55,476 nucleotides of DNA from Bacteroidales bacterium (GCA_004552195.1 SFPC01000002.1:1-55476), one strand, 5' to 3'. Positions 1 through 8,473 are shown, numbered from the stretch's first letter. The notes: generated by a model not told the origin, from the sequence alone. Numbers and translations: made by a program.

Positions 1-1244
1 TCCGAACCTTCTTGCAGCCCTATGTTGTAGCCGAGGAAGGCAGGCGGCTGGTAATTTTGCTCAAAGCGCGACTCGCGGGGATAGCGCGACAGTATGTCGT
101 GGAACATCGGCTCCGCGTCGATGAGTTTCTGCTGTCCGATGAGCGGTTCGTACTTTTCTACAAAATCCTGTTCAAAAGGCATGGCTTTGATGAGGTGCAT
201 GTATTTGCGACACAGGGCCTCTTCGCCGTTGAGCAGGGAGCAGATTGCCAACTGCTTGAGGGTGGAGATGCGGGGGCCGTCCATCACCAAGCGGTCCATG
301 GCATTGCGATAGCCTGCATTGATCAGACCGGCGTGGAGGCTGCAATCGGTCAGGAAGAGGCCGTATTCCTCACTGCCATCGTGCTTCTCTAATCGCACTA
401 CGGGGTAGTCGTAAGGAATGTCGAACACGCCGTCTAACAGTTGCCCCTTCTGGAGCAGGGCTATGGCATGGTAGGCAGCCACGGCACGGCTCGGCTGCCG
501 CGCACTGCGCGCCTGGTCAATCATCTCGTCCCATCGTTCTTCGGCACAGAGGTTCTGGAGGCGTGCGGTGAGGATTTCGTTCTCGTTGAACCGGAGTGTG
601 GCCCACGAAGTGGCGGCTACGAGCACCACCACCACGGCCAGGCCGTAGGGACGCACGGTTTCGGCCGGTTGTAGGTGGGCTTTTCTGCGCACCAGCCACA
701 CCACGCCGGCCAGCACCGCCGTGAGGAGCAAGCAGGCCAGGGCTATGAGCAGGAAGCGCGAAGGTTCGTTTTTGTAATACAGGTTCGTGCCCTGCCACAC
801 CATCCACCCGATTTGCGCCACGGGCAGTAGGAAGCCCAGTCCCTCCCATCGGCGCGGCAGCCGCAGGGCATAGTCGGTGAAGCGTGCCGTCAGTGTGTAG
901 ACAGCGGCGAGCAGCAGTCCGCCTACGGCGGCCCATTTAAACAGTAGCAGCGGCCAGCGCATCAGCCACCACAGCCGACCCCAGGGTTGGCTGAGCAGGT
1001 AGTACATGGTGTCGGGTGATGTAGAGACATAGCTGTCCTGTTCGGTGCGTGTCAGTACATCGCCGTAAATCCAGGTGAAGAAGGCGAACAGGGCCGCAAA
1101 TCCCACCCCGTAAGTGAGCCATCTGGCGGCTCGCGGCGTGAGTGCAAATCGTCGTCCGGCGTGATGTGCGTTGCCGTTGCCGGTTGGGACGTTCAGTTCC
1201 TTCTTCCCTTTTGCCGCATCGTAGGTTTTGTGTGATTTTTTCAC
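1..1244 (-). CDS. DUF6057-like integral membrane protein (C-terminus beyond window)
   Basis: The open frame runs off the left edge, so the C-terminus is missing; about 414 residues are visible. The N-terminal half has several hydrophobic segments with Trp/Leu-rich stretches (for example WLTYGVGFAALFAFFTWIYG), and the second half is a soluble region with repeat-like helices (AYHAIALLQKGQL, LAICSLLNGEEALCRKYM). This layout fits the Bacteroidales DUF6057 family, of unknown function; I assign it by resemblance only. I chose the GTG at 1242-1244 because the frame is open to there and the membrane segments follow; the first ATG would start well inside the protein. A family A repeat 33 nt upstream supplies a TAACTTTG box. 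It is divergent from nothing in the window: the next gene upstream is also on minus. Confidence 0.7.
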   Translation of the reverse strand, partial: MKKSHKTYDAAKGKKELNVPTGNGNAHHAGRRFALTPRAARWLTYGVGFAALFAFFTWIYGDVLTRTEQDSYVSTSPDTMYYLLSQPWGRLWWLMRWPLLLFKWAAVGGLLLAAVYTLTARFTDYALRLPRRWEGLGFLLPVAQIGWMVWQGTNLYYKNEPSRFLLIALACLLLTAVLAGVVWLVRRKAHLQPAETVRPYGLAVVVVLVAATSWATLRFNENEILTARLQNLCAEERWDEMIDQARSARQPSRAVAAYHAIALLQKGQLLDGVFDIPYDYPVVRLEKHDGSEEYGLFLTDCSLHAGLINAGYRNAMDRLVMDGPRISTLKQLAICSLLNGEEALCRKYMHLIKAMPFEQDFVEKYEPLIGQQKLIDAEPMFHDILSRYPRESRFEQNYQPPAFLGYNIGLQEGS

Positions 1245-1276
1245 GTTCTTAATGTTTATATAATATCTTTTGGGGA

Positions 1277-1307
1277 CAAAGTTAGTGCAAGGCGAGTGCA
1301 ATGAAAA
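1277..1307 (-). promoter_or_regulatory. Promoter of the DUF6057 gene inside a family A repeat
   Basis: A TAACTTTG -7 box (1277-1284) lies about 33 nt before the GTG start. Nineteen nt further upstream the sequence is TTTT instead of TTTG. The -7 box is the end of the repeat at 1277-1356. Confidence 0.5.
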
Positions 1308-1356
1308 AGAAAAGCCGCAGGTTTTTCATTTTTCCTTGCCGAGCCGCCGCCTAAGT
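1277..1356 (-). repeat. Family A dispersed repeat, copy A1
   Basis: Read on minus, the unit begins with GGCGGCGGCTCGGCA, has a variable middle with a small dyad, and ends with CTCGCCTTGCACTAACTTTG. The same frame of conserved ends recurs at 5927-6086, 19954-20175, 31887-32024 and 39980-40110. The last bases form a Bacteroidetes -7 box. Confidence 0.8.
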
Positions 1357-1369
1357 TGGCGAAAACAAA

Positions 1370-1406
1370 GAGGCTGCGCCGTAAACAGCAATTACGACAC
1401 AGCCTC
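1370..1406 (-). terminator. Intrinsic terminator after the abi gene
   Basis: GAGGCTG (1370-1376) pairs with CAGCCTC (1400-1406), with an inner GTAA/TTAC pairing; on minus the stem is followed by TTTGTTTT. It lies about 60 nt past the abi stop. Confidence 0.6.
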
Positions 1407-1466
1407 TATATATAAGGGAGATGAAGTCAAATTATATTGGTTACAAATTATGTTGTTTGACAGTGG

Positions 1467-2381
1467 CTATACCTTTTGTCGGTTGTTCCACAGAGGATCA
1501 TCCTGCCAGTTCCCGGATGGGAATCCCATGGCACGGATGTCAACCATAGGGAATTCAGCAAGGAGCGACTGAAGGTGCTCAAGCATATCGTTGTTGGGTG
1601 ATATTACATCAATGAACCACTTGATAATGCAGATATTAAAATAAATACGTTTTGGTGAGATGTCGGAACCTATCCACCTGCCATTCAGTTTTCGCGGTAT
1701 CATGGGACTGATGGCATTCTCTTTGTTCCATACACGTGCGTGGTGGCAGCAGGAGTTTCTGGTCAGGGTGACAACAGTTATCCATGAGGTGAATACAGGA
1801 ACTGTCAGGCCGAAGCGTGCCGCAATCTTCTTTCTGAGCGTGTGACTTGCCAAGTTTTCAAACATTCGTGTGACAACTCCCAGAGGAAGTATCTCAACGA
1901 GAATCCATGAGGGAGGATAAGGATTACAGTATTTCTCTTTGAAATGCAGTATGAATTCCTCTTTCGAGTTTCTTAGTTCCTTGTCCACCAACTCCAGCGT
2001 TCGTCTGAACTTGTCATTATTGGCAAACATGGTCTCGTCTGTCATCCAAAATATATTGCCTGTTTCTGCAGCCACAAGGTTTGCAAGGGTGCTGCGCAGG
2101 GCTATCTCCACTTTTTCAATCTCGTTGAATAGGAATAGGCGTAGTTTTTTGTCGAAACGATATAGATTTAGTGCGTCCTGAAACTTGCTGCCCTGCTTGA
2201 AACGGTGCTCATTCTTAGGTTGGTGCAGGAAGGGAAACAAATATGCGCTCAACCTGTAATAGCCGATGTTGCGTATATAATGGGAAACTCTCTGAGGGCT
2301 TATTATTACCAGTCCTCTATGTTGCAGCAGCGCTACCATCTCATCAGGCTGCATATAAGACTTATCGAATGAGCATCTCAT
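1467..2381 (-). CDS. Abi_2 family (AbiD/AbiF-like) HEPN abortive-infection protein
   Basis: 304 residues, the usual length for the Abi_2 family, whose members mediate abortive infection against phage. The N-terminus contains the typical HYIRNIGYYRLSAYLFPF stretch (about 34-51), and R208-N-S-C-C-H213 matches the RX4-6H motif of HEPN ribonucleases. From family knowledge this is likely an RNase toxin held in check until infection; the sequence itself shows only the fold signature and motif. The frame is intact. A promoter and candidate 50-nt RNA end 11 nt upstream of the ATG, suggesting an RNA partner or leader. No second protein partner is adjacent. The gene is flanked by a terminator on one side and repeat B1 on the other, as expected for an acquired single-gene defence cassette. 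Confidence 0.85.
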   Translation of the reverse strand: MRCSFDKSYMQPDEMVALLQHRGLVIISPQRVSHYIRNIGYYRLSAYLFPFLHQPKNEHRFKQGSKFQDALNLYRFDKKLRLFLFNEIEKVEIALRSTLANLVAAETGNIFWMTDETMFANNDKFRRTLELVDKELRNSKEEFILHFKEKYCNPYPPSWILVEILPLGVVTRMFENLASHTLRKKIAARFGLTVPVFTSWITVVTLTRNSCCHHARVWNKENAISPMIPRKLNGRWIGSDISPKRIYFNICIIKWFIDVISPNNDMLEHLQSLLAEFPMVDIRAMGFPSGNWQDDPLWNNRQKV

Positions 2382-2392
2382 AAATGGTATAT

Positions 2393-2442
2393 AAAAAAAC
2401 GACCCCCGATTTGAGCATTGTTAAGAGGCTTGGGGGTTCTAG
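2393..2442 (-). ncRNA. Candidate structured small RNA upstream of abi (abiF-RNA-like)
   Basis: On minus, ACCCCC (2437-2432) can pair with GGGGGT (2407-2402) across a 24-nt loop, followed closely by a run of seven T (2399-2393). A promoter of good spacing lies just before it, so the predicted transcript is about 50 nt and ends immediately before the abi start. A conserved RNA motif associated with abiF genes is known; whether this is that motif I cannot check. It could instead be a plain attenuator controlling abi. Confidence 0.5.
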
Positions 2443-2447
2443 CACTG

Positions 2448-2479
2448 CAAAAGTGTGGATTTAATTTGAGCTATGCAAG
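2448..2479 (-). promoter_or_regulatory. Promoter for the abi-associated RNA and abi
   Basis: CTTG (2479-2476), 19 nt, then ACACTTTTG (2456-2448). The -7 box deviates from TAnnTTTG at its second base. Transcription would begin near 2442. Confidence 0.5.
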
Positions 2480-2669
2480 AGGTTGGGACGAAAAGTGAGG
2501 AATTGTGTGGATTTTTTACGAGCCTATTGAGGAAAATGTAATACTTGGTGGACATTTTTCCGAAAAAAATCGTTGTTCCCTTGTACTGAAAACGGCAAGG
2601 GAGAAGGCGGAGGGGGAGAATGGCATCCCGTTCGGGAAGCAGGAAAACAAGGGTTCAGGAGTTGGTCGG

Positions 2670-2732
2670 AAAAAGTCCAGAACTTGTGCGAAAAAGTCCT
2701 GGACTTGTGAAAAATAGTTCAGGACTTTTTCG
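2670..2732. repeat. Family B palindromic repeat, copy B1 (likely terminator)
   Basis: Three AAGTCC-type arms separated by short spacers (AAAAGTCCAGAACTTG, AAAAAGTCCTGGACTTG, TAGTTCAGGACTTTTT) can form alternative hairpins with A/T tails on both sides. It lies 37 nt past the stop of the sulfatase gene and probably ends its transcript. Confidence 0.7.
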
Positions 2733-2768
2733 TGCGGCTTCGCAGCCTTCATGGGGAGGGCGCGGCGG

Positions 2769-4319
2769 TTACTGCATATCGTTGAGCTGGAGTGCGGCTT
2801 TGTCGTCGTACTGCTGTTGCAGTTTCACCAGTTCCTTCATCAACTTCTGCGTGATTTTTTCCGTACCCGGCTGTCCGTAGATGTTGTGCAGCTCCTGCGG
2901 GTCGTCGTTGAGGTTGTAGAGTTCCCACTCGTTGATGTCGCGGTAGAAGTGGATGAGTTTCCATCCGTCGGCGGTGCGTACGCCGTAGTGCCGCTTCACG
3001 CTGTGCTCGGCAGGGTACTCGTAGTAGTGGTAGTAGAGACTCTTGCGCCAGTTTTTCGGGTGCTTGCCCTGGAGCAGGGGGAGGAGCGAAACGCCGTCCA
3101 TGTCCTCGGGCACGGGTGCGCCGGCCAGTTCGAGGAAGGTGGGGGCATAGTCGATGTTTTGAACGAGTTCGCTGATGTCGCCCTTGGCTTTGAGGCCCTT
3201 GGGCAGGCGCATGACGAGCGGCGTGGCGAAGGACTCTTCGTACATGAAGCGTTTGTCGAACCATCCGTGCTCACCCATGTAGAAACCCTGGTCCGAGGTG
3301 TAGACCACGAGCGTGTTGTCGAGCAGTCCCGCCTTCTGCAGGTAGTCGAGCGTGCGTCCCACGTTGTCATCGAGCGACTTGAGCACTTTGGCGTAATCGC
3401 GCATGTAGCGTTGGTACTTGAATTCAGCCAGCTGCTTGCCGCTGAGGCCCCGGCGGTAGAAGTCGCGTGCCAGAGGCTCGTAGACATCGTTGTACTGCTG
3501 CAGGTCGGCGCTGTCGAGGCGCGAAATCATGCGCAGGTAGTTGTCTGTGAGGCGCGTGCGCATGCCCGGGCGGTACATCTTGGTGTCGTAGACGATGTCC
3601 ATGTGGCGGTTGTCGGCTATCTCCATCTCCTGTGCTGCTGCGGCGCGGCGTCCTTCGTAGTTGTCGTAGAAGGTGGCGGGCAGGGCGAAGGTCTTGTCTT
3701 CATACTCGCGGAGGTATTTTATCTCGGGCAGCCAGCAGCGGTGGCAAGCCTTGTGGTGGATGAAGAGGGCGAAGGGTTTAGAGCGGTCGCGGCGGTGTTC
3801 CAGCCAGTCGATAGCTTTGTCGGTGATGACGTTGGTAACATATCCACACTCGCGCACCGTGTCGTTTTGCATGGTGATGAAGTCAGGGTTGTAGTAGTCG
3901 CCCTGTTCAGGGAGGATGTTCCAGTAGTCAAATCCGGTGGGTAGGGTCACGAGGTGCCACTTGCCGACTATGGCCGTTTGATAGCCGGCTTTTTGGAGCA
4001 GTTTCGGCATGGTTTGTTGCGTCCCGTCGAATATGCCGTGCTCATTGTTGGTGAAGCCGTTTTTGTGGGAGTGTTTGCCCGTGATCATGCAGGCGCGGCT
4101 GGGTCCGGAGAGGGAGTTGGCCACGTAGGAGTTGACGAATTTCACGCCATCGGCGGCGATGCGGTCCAGGTTGGGCGTTTCCACGAAGCGATTGTCGTAG
4201 CAGCTCATCATCTGTGCCGTGTGGTCGTCCGTCATGATGTAGACGATGTTATAATGTCCCTGAGCGGCGGCCACGGCGGGCAGCAGGAGGGGCGAGAACA
4301 GGAGGATGTTTTTTTTCAT
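2769..4319 (-). CDS. Secreted serine-type sulfatase (N-acetylglucosamine-6-sulfatase-like)
   Basis: 516 residues. An N-terminal signal peptide (MKKNILLFSPLLLPAVAAAQ) points to export. The alkaline-phosphatase-like metal site is visible (MTDDH, about 30-33) and the sulfatase signature S71-G-P-S-R75 carries Ser instead of Cys, so activation to formylglycine would need an anaerobic maturase (anSME), which is not in this window. DNTLVVYTSDQGFYMGEHGW is the typical second metal/substrate motif. The SGPSR and YTSDQGFYMGEHG context resembles the S1_11 GlcNAc-6-sulfatases used on host glycans; the exact substrate is inference. I start at 4319 because it opens with the signal peptide; an upstream in-frame ATG at 4361 would add 14 charged residues. 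A 17-bp inverted repeat lies upstream and repeat B1 downstream. Confidence 0.88.
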   Translation of the reverse strand: MKKNILLFSPLLLPAVAAAQGHYNIVYIMTDDHTAQMMSCYDNRFVETPNLDRIAADGVKFVNSYVANSLSGPSRACMITGKHSHKNGFTNNEHGIFDGTQQTMPKLLQKAGYQTAIVGKWHLVTLPTGFDYWNILPEQGDYYNPDFITMQNDTVRECGYVTNVITDKAIDWLEHRRDRSKPFALFIHHKACHRCWLPEIKYLREYEDKTFALPATFYDNYEGRRAAAAQEMEIADNRHMDIVYDTKMYRPGMRTRLTDNYLRMISRLDSADLQQYNDVYEPLARDFYRRGLSGKQLAEFKYQRYMRDYAKVLKSLDDNVGRTLDYLQKAGLLDNTLVVYTSDQGFYMGEHGWFDKRFMYEESFATPLVMRLPKGLKAKGDISELVQNIDYAPTFLELAGAPVPEDMDGVSLLPLLQGKHPKNWRKSLYYHYYEYPAEHSVKRHYGVRTADGWKLIHFYRDINEWELYNLNDDPQELHNIYGQPGTEKITQKLMKELVKLQQQYDDKAALQLNDMQ

Positions 4320-4361
4320 GCGTGAGTGGAGTGTGAGGTTCCTGATGGGGGTAGATGCCAA

Positions 4362-4440
4362 TCTGCGGACAATAAGTTGTGAAGGTCAACAACGTGTCAG
4401 TGTAGCTTTTGTCATTGCCTTAGAACTTATTGCCCGCAGA
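4362..4440. repeat. 17-bp inverted repeat in the leader region of the sulfatase gene
   Basis: TCTGCGGACAATAAGTT (4362-4378) and its complement (4424-4440) match at 16 of 17 positions across 45 nt. It lies 43-121 nt before the sulfatase start. It is not followed by a T-run, so it looks more like a leader structure or small element remnant than a terminator. Confidence 0.7.
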
Positions 4441-4469
4441 CAGGCATGCTTATGATGGAGTGAAAGGGG

Positions 4470-4494
4470 CGGACGTGTCAGACCGGCACGTCCG
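4470..4494 (-). terminator. Weak terminator-like hairpin after glmM
   Basis: CGGACGTG (4470-4477) pairs with CACGTCCG (4487-4494). On minus it follows the glmM stop by 8 nt; the downstream tract is only CCCCTTTC, so termination may be weak. Confidence 0.4.
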
Positions 4495-4502
4495 TCGCGT
4501 TG

Positions 4503-5897
4503 TTATTTCTGCGTCATGTTGTAGACGATGTCCATGATTTGCTTGCCGAGCGCGTCGGCTTCTTCCATGGTGTGCGCCTCTGAGTAAACGCGGATAATCG
4601 GTTCGGTGTTGCTCTTGCGGAGGTGTACCCACTTGTCGGCGAAGTCGATCTTTACGCCGTCGATATCGGTAACCTTCTCGTCCTTGTAGAGTTCCTTGAC
4701 CTTCTTGAGCACGGCGAAGATGTCGGTTGTGGGGTCGAGGTCGATACGGTTTTTGGCGATATAGTACTGCGGGAGCGAGTCGCGGAGCTCTGAAGCGCGC
4801 ATACCGGTCTTTGCGAGGTGCGTGAGGATGAGTGCGATACCTACCAGTGCGTCGCGGCCGGAGTGGGCGGCGGGATAGATTACGCCACCGTTGCCTTCAC
4901 CACCGATTACGGCACCTGTTTCTTTCATCTTCGTCACAACGTTCACTTCGCCTACGGCTGCTGCGGCATAGTTGCACCCGTATTTTTCGGTCACGTCGCG
5001 CAGACCGCGTGTAGAGGAGAGGTTGGAAACGGTTGGGCCGGGTGTGTGCTGGAGCACGTAGTCGGCGCAGGCCACGAGGGTGTTTTCTTCACCGAACATG
5101 GTGCCGTCTTCACAAACCAGGGCGAGGCGGTCCACATCGGGGTCGACCACGATACCCAGATCGTGGCGTCCTTTGCGGAGGAGGTTACGAATTTCGCTGA
5201 GGTGCTCCTTGAGCGGCTCGGGGTTGTGGGCGAAGTCGCCGGTCGGTTCGGTGTTGAGCCCCGTCACCTGGGTTACGCCGAGCTGTCCGAGGAGTTTGGG
5301 CAGGATGATGCCGCCCACAGAGTTGACGGTGTCGATGGCTACGGTGAAGTGGGCACGGCGAATGGCGTCGATGTCGACGAGTTCGAGTTCCTTAACCATT
5401 TCGATGTGGCGCTGGTCGTAGCTGTAGTTCTTGGTGTAGCAACCGAGGCTGTCCACGTCGACAAATTCAAAATCGCAGCTGTTGGCTTTGCGTACCACCT
5501 CGGAGGCTTCTGCGGGGGGCAGGAATTCGCCTTTCTCGTTGAGGAACTTCAGTGCGTTCCACTGGCGGGGGTTATGGCTGGCGGTGATGATGATACCGCC
5601 GCAGGCGCGTTCCATCGTGACAGCCAACTCTGTGGTCGGAGTAGATGCCAATCCGATGTTCACCACGTCGAAACCCATGCTCATAAGTGTACCACAAACT
5701 ACATGGCTTACCATTTCGCCTGAAATACGTGCGTCGCGACCTACCACAATCTTGCGGCGGAAGGTGCGGTTTACCACTTTCTCGCGAAGAGAGGCGTAAG
5801 CTGAAACGGACTTGGCGATGTCAACGGGGTTAAGGGTGTCGCCGGTGCGGCCGCCAATCGTTCCGCGAAAACCGGAGATGGATTTAATAAGTGTCAT
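4503..5897 (-). CDS. glmM: Phosphoglucosamine mutase
   Basis: 464 residues. Interconverts glucosamine-6-phosphate and glucosamine-1-phosphate for UDP-GlcNAc, the precursor of peptidoglycan and lipopolysaccharide; cytoplasmic. The phosphohexomutase hallmarks are all present: phosphoserine loop TASHNP (S107), Mg-binding DPDVDR (D252, D254, D256), sugar loop GEGNGG (333-338) and the C-terminal phosphate loop RKSNTEPIIRVYSE. The GlmM and phosphomannomutase families are close; the start MTLIKSISGFRGTIGG is typical of the Bacteroidetes enzyme called GlmM, so that name is likely but not certain. It is transcribed alone from a promoter formed by repeat A2 30 nt upstream. Confidence 0.88.
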   Translation of the reverse strand: MTLIKSISGFRGTIGGRTGDTLNPVDIAKSVSAYASLREKVVNRTFRRKIVVGRDARISGEMVSHVVCGTLMSMGFDVVNIGLASTPTTELAVTMERACGGIIITASHNPRQWNALKFLNEKGEFLPPAEASEVVRKANSCDFEFVDVDSLGCYTKNYSYDQRHIEMVKELELVDIDAIRRAHFTVAIDTVNSVGGIILPKLLGQLGVTQVTGLNTEPTGDFAHNPEPLKEHLSEIRNLLRKGRHDLGIVVDPDVDRLALVCEDGTMFGEENTLVACADYVLQHTPGPTVSNLSSTRGLRDVTEKYGCNYAAAAVGEVNVVTKMKETGAVIGGEGNGGVIYPAAHSGRDALVGIALILTHLAKTGMRASELRDSLPQYYIAKNRIDLDPTTDIFAVLKKVKELYKDEKVTDIDGVKIDFADKWVHLRKSNTEPIIRVYSEAHTMEEADALGKQIMDIVYNMTQK

Positions 5898-5926
5898 AGT
5901 ATGTTAGAATTTATGGGATTGCGAAG

Positions 5927-5958
5927 CAAAGGTAGCGCAAGGCGAGTGAAGAACAAAA
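5927..5958 (-). promoter_or_regulatory. Promoter of glmM inside repeat A2
   Basis: TTTTG (5958-5954), exactly 19 nt, TACCTTTG (5934-5927), 29 nt before the ATG. This is a full match to the Bacteroidetes housekeeping promoter. Confidence 0.75.
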
Positions 5959-6086
5959 TAAAAACTGAAAGTTTTTTGCTTTGTAGTTCCGAGCCGCCGC
6001 CTATCTTATCTAAAGGTAGCGCAAGGCGAGTGAAGAACAAAATAAAAACTGAAAGTTTTTTGCTTTGTAGTTCCGAGCCGCCGCTT
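5927..6086 (-). repeat. Family A repeat, copy A2 (two tandem units)
   Basis: Two units of about 85 bp, nearly identical to each other, each with GGCGGCGGCTCGG at one end and CTCGCCTTGCGCTACCTTT at the other. The proximal unit provides the glmM promoter; in the distal unit the -7 box reads TACCTTTA and should be weak. Confidence 0.85.
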
Positions 6087-6102
6087 GCAGAATATAAATG
6101 AT

Positions 6103-6342
6103 GGCGACAACGAAGACAACAGAAGACAACTTGTTTTTAGCAAAGGGTTGTTAGATGTTGTCCCTGTTGTCGTCTTTTATTTTTTACAACAACAGAGACA
6201 ACTTATACAACCTCTGACAACACTGATAAAGTTGTTAGATGTTGTCCCTGTTGTCGTCTTTTATTTTTTACAACAACAGAGTCAACTTATACAACCTCTG
6301 ACAACACTGATAAAGTTGTTTGATGTTGTCTTCGTTGTCGTC
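6103..6342. repeat. Family D element D1: 84-bp tandem repeat inside inverted ends
   Basis: An 84-bp unit rich in GTTGT and ACAAC occurs at 6147 and 6231, with a third partial copy from 6315. The whole is flanked by inverted arms 6103-6121 and 6324-6342 that match at 18 of 19 positions. It fills the space between the family A repeat and the end of aguB, and has no coding potential I trust. Comparable ends occur at 45734-45889 and 35878-35904. Confidence 0.85.
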
Positions 6343-6375
6343 TTTTTTTTGAAAGATAGTCGGAGCCGGGAATCG

Positions 6376-7269
6376 TCAGCGGAGGAAGCGGCGGGTTAGG
6401 TCGCCGAACTCCTCGATGCGTCGGTCGCGGAGGAATGGCCACCAGCGGCGTACGTTTTCGCTGCGTTGCATGTCAATTTCCACCACCCTGTTTTCTTCCT
6501 GATCCTTCGAGGCTTGAGCCAACAGTTCGCCTTGTGGTCCGCACACAAAGCTCGACCCCCAGAAACTGATGCCGCGTGTTTGTCCCGAAGGGTCGGGTTC
6601 GTGGCCGGTACGGTTCACTGCGATGACGGGCAGGCCGTTTGCCACGGCGTGTCCGCGCTGCACGGTAATCCAAGCCTCCCGTTGGCGTTCCTGTTCCTCA
6701 GGCGTATCGCTGCTTTCGTAGCCAATTGCCGTGGGGTAGATGAGCAGTTCGGCGCCTTGCAGCGTCATGAGGCGCGCCCCCTCCGGGTACCATTGGTCCC
6801 AGCACACTTGCACGCCCAGTCGGCCCACTGAGGTGTCGATGGGGCGGAAGCCCAGGTCGCCGGGGGTGAAATAAAATTTCTCGTAGTAGGCCGGGTCGTC
6901 GGGAATGTGCATTTTGCGGTAGGTGCCGGCGATGCTGCCGTCGCGTTCAAAGACCACCGCCGTGTTGTGGTAAAGTCCGGCGGAGCGGCGCTCGAAGAGT
7001 GAGGTCACCAGCACGATGCCGTGTTCGCGAGCCAGGTTGCCGTAGAAATCCGTTGACGGTCCGGGAATGGGTTCGGCCAGGTCGAAATTGTCCGTGCTTT
7101 CCACTTGGCAGAAGTAGAGCGAGTTGTGCAACTCCTGGAGCACAACGAGTTCCGCTCCCCGCGCTGCCACTTCGGCAATGTTGTGTGCAAGTTTCTGTTT
7201 GTTGGCTTCTACGTTGGCCGAGCACGTCTGTTGTACCAAGCCTACTTTCAGGGTGTGAGGTGTGGGCAT
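6376..7269 (-). CDS. aguB: N-carbamoylputrescine amidohydrolase
   Basis: 297 residues, standard length. Hydrolyses N-carbamoylputrescine to putrescine, CO2 and ammonia; cytoplasmic, last step of the agmatine route to polyamines. The carbon-nitrogen hydrolase triad is visible as E46 (VLQELHN), K119 (YRKMHIPDD) and C156 (VQVCWDQWYPE). The conserved YPTAIG and NGLPVIAVNRTG segments and the acidic KFYFTPGD loop are typical of AguB rather than of general nitrilases. It follows aguA by 55 nt on the same strand, so the two are probably cotranscribed and work in sequence. Confidence 0.93.
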   Translation of the reverse strand: MPTPHTLKVGLVQQTCSANVEANKQKLAHNIAEVAARGAELVVLQELHNSLYFCQVESTDNFDLAEPIPGPSTDFYGNLAREHGIVLVTSLFERRSAGLYHNTAVVFERDGSIAGTYRKMHIPDDPAYYEKFYFTPGDLGFRPIDTSVGRLGVQVCWDQWYPEGARLMTLQGAELLIYPTAIGYESSDTPEEQERQREAWITVQRGHAVANGLPVIAVNRTGHEPDPSGQTRGISFWGSSFVCGPQGELLAQASKDQEENRVVEIDMQRSENVRRWWPFLRDRRIEEFGDLTRRFLR

Positions 7270-7324
7270 AAGGGGAAAAGAGAAGAGAGGTGGTAGATGT
7301 AAAAGGGAAAGAAAGGGGGAGAGG

Positions 7325-8473
7325 TCAGCCCAAATCCGGGGCAGGAGCCTCCAGTACGCCTTTGGGAAACTGCATCGTGGCGCAGTGGAGCGAGCCGTGT
7401 TGGCGGATGAGTGCGCGGCAGTCCACGCCCACGACGTCGCGGTGCGGGAAAGCCAGCCTCAGGGCCTTGGCAGCCGCCGCGTCGTTAGCGGGTTGGGCAT
7501 AAGTGGGGTAGAGCACCGCCCCGTTCATCACCAGATAGTTGGCGTAAGTGGCCGGCAGGCGGTAGCCGTCCTCGTCGTATATCGCCTGCGGCATGGGGAG
7601 CGGCACTAAGCGGAAAGGCTTGTCGTCCCTGGTGTGGAAAGCCTGCAATTCCTGTTCCATGGCCTTCAGTTCCGCGTAGTGCTCGTCCGTTTCGTCAGTG
7701 CACTTCACGTAGGCGATAGTCTGGTCCGGGCAGAGCCGCGCCAGGGTGTCGATGTGCGAATCCGTGTCGTCGCCTGCCAGGTAGCCATGGTGGAGCCAGA
7801 GAAAATGGTCCACCCCAAGGCGTTCCGTCAGCAGGCTCTCCACCGCCCGGCGGTCGGGTTGGTCGCCTCGCCGGTTAGGGTTGAGCAAACACTCCGCCGT
7901 GGTGAGCAGCGTGCCCCGCCCGTCCGTTTCGATGCCGCCGCCTTCCAGTTCAAAGTCCAGGCAGTCCACATACTTTCCGTGGAGCAGCTGTCGCAGGTGG
8001 GCGTTGATGGCATTGTCCTTGGCGGCCTCGAATTTCCCTCCCCAGCCGTTGAAGCGGAAGTCCAGGAGCTCCGGCCCGTCCGTGCTCACCACGGTGAGGA
8101 AACCATGGTCGCGGGCCCACGTATCGTTCGTGGGGCACTCCTTATATATAATATGGTCTGCCGCGCGTCGGGGCAGTTGCTCGTCGATGAGGCGGCGCAC
8201 CTCGTCGGTGTGCGGCGCCACGATGAGCAGCGGCTCGCGCGTGGCAATTTCAAAGGCCAGGTGCAGGTAGCAGTCGGTCACTTCGTTGAGCATGTAGGCC
8301 CAATCCGTGTCCTTGTGCGGCCACGTCAGCTGCACGCCGCTTTGCGGCATCCACTCCGGGGCCAGCGTGCGCCGTTTCACCAAGGAAATCTCCTCGGGCA
8401 GCGAGATGGAGGTGAAGATGTTCAGGTCGAATTCGTTTTGGGAAGAGGTGGGGAGAGAAGCTTGGAGAGCCAT
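7325..8473 (-). CDS. aguA: Agmatine deiminase
   Basis: 382 residues. Converts agmatine to N-carbamoylputrescine and ammonia, feeding the adjacent aguB. The guanidino-modifying fold is recognisable from NDTWARDHG, GGGIETDGRG, WLHHGYLAGDDTDSHIDTLA and the catalytic Cys in HGSLHC364ATMQFP. The first about 30 residues are not typical of the family; the conserved part starts near RTLAPEWMPQSGVQLTWPH, so an internal GTG (V32) is an alternative start. The nearest gene upstream, the nucleotidase, ends 98 nt away. Confidence 0.93.
   Translation of the reverse strand: MALQASLPTSSQNEFDLNIFTSISLPEEISLVKRRTLAPEWMPQSGVQLTWPHKDTDWAYMLNEVTDCYLHLAFEIATREPLLIVAPHTDEVRRLIDEQLPRRAADHIIYKECPTNDTWARDHGFLTVVSTDGPELLDFRFNGWGGKFEAAKDNAINAHLRQLLHGKYVDCLDFELEGGGIETDGRGTLLTTAECLLNPNRRGDQPDRRAVESLLTERLGVDHFLWLHHGYLAGDDTDSHIDTLARLCPDQTIAYVKCTDETDEHYAELKAMEQELQAFHTRDDKPFRLVPLPMPQAIYDEDGYRLPATYANYLVMNGAVLYPTYAQPANDAAAAKALRLAFPHRDVVGVDCRALIRQHGSLHCATMQFPKGVLEAPAPDLG

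Noticed and set aside
6103..6342. CRISPR array
   Set aside because: The 84-bp units are contiguous, without repeat/spacer alternation, and no cas gene is near.
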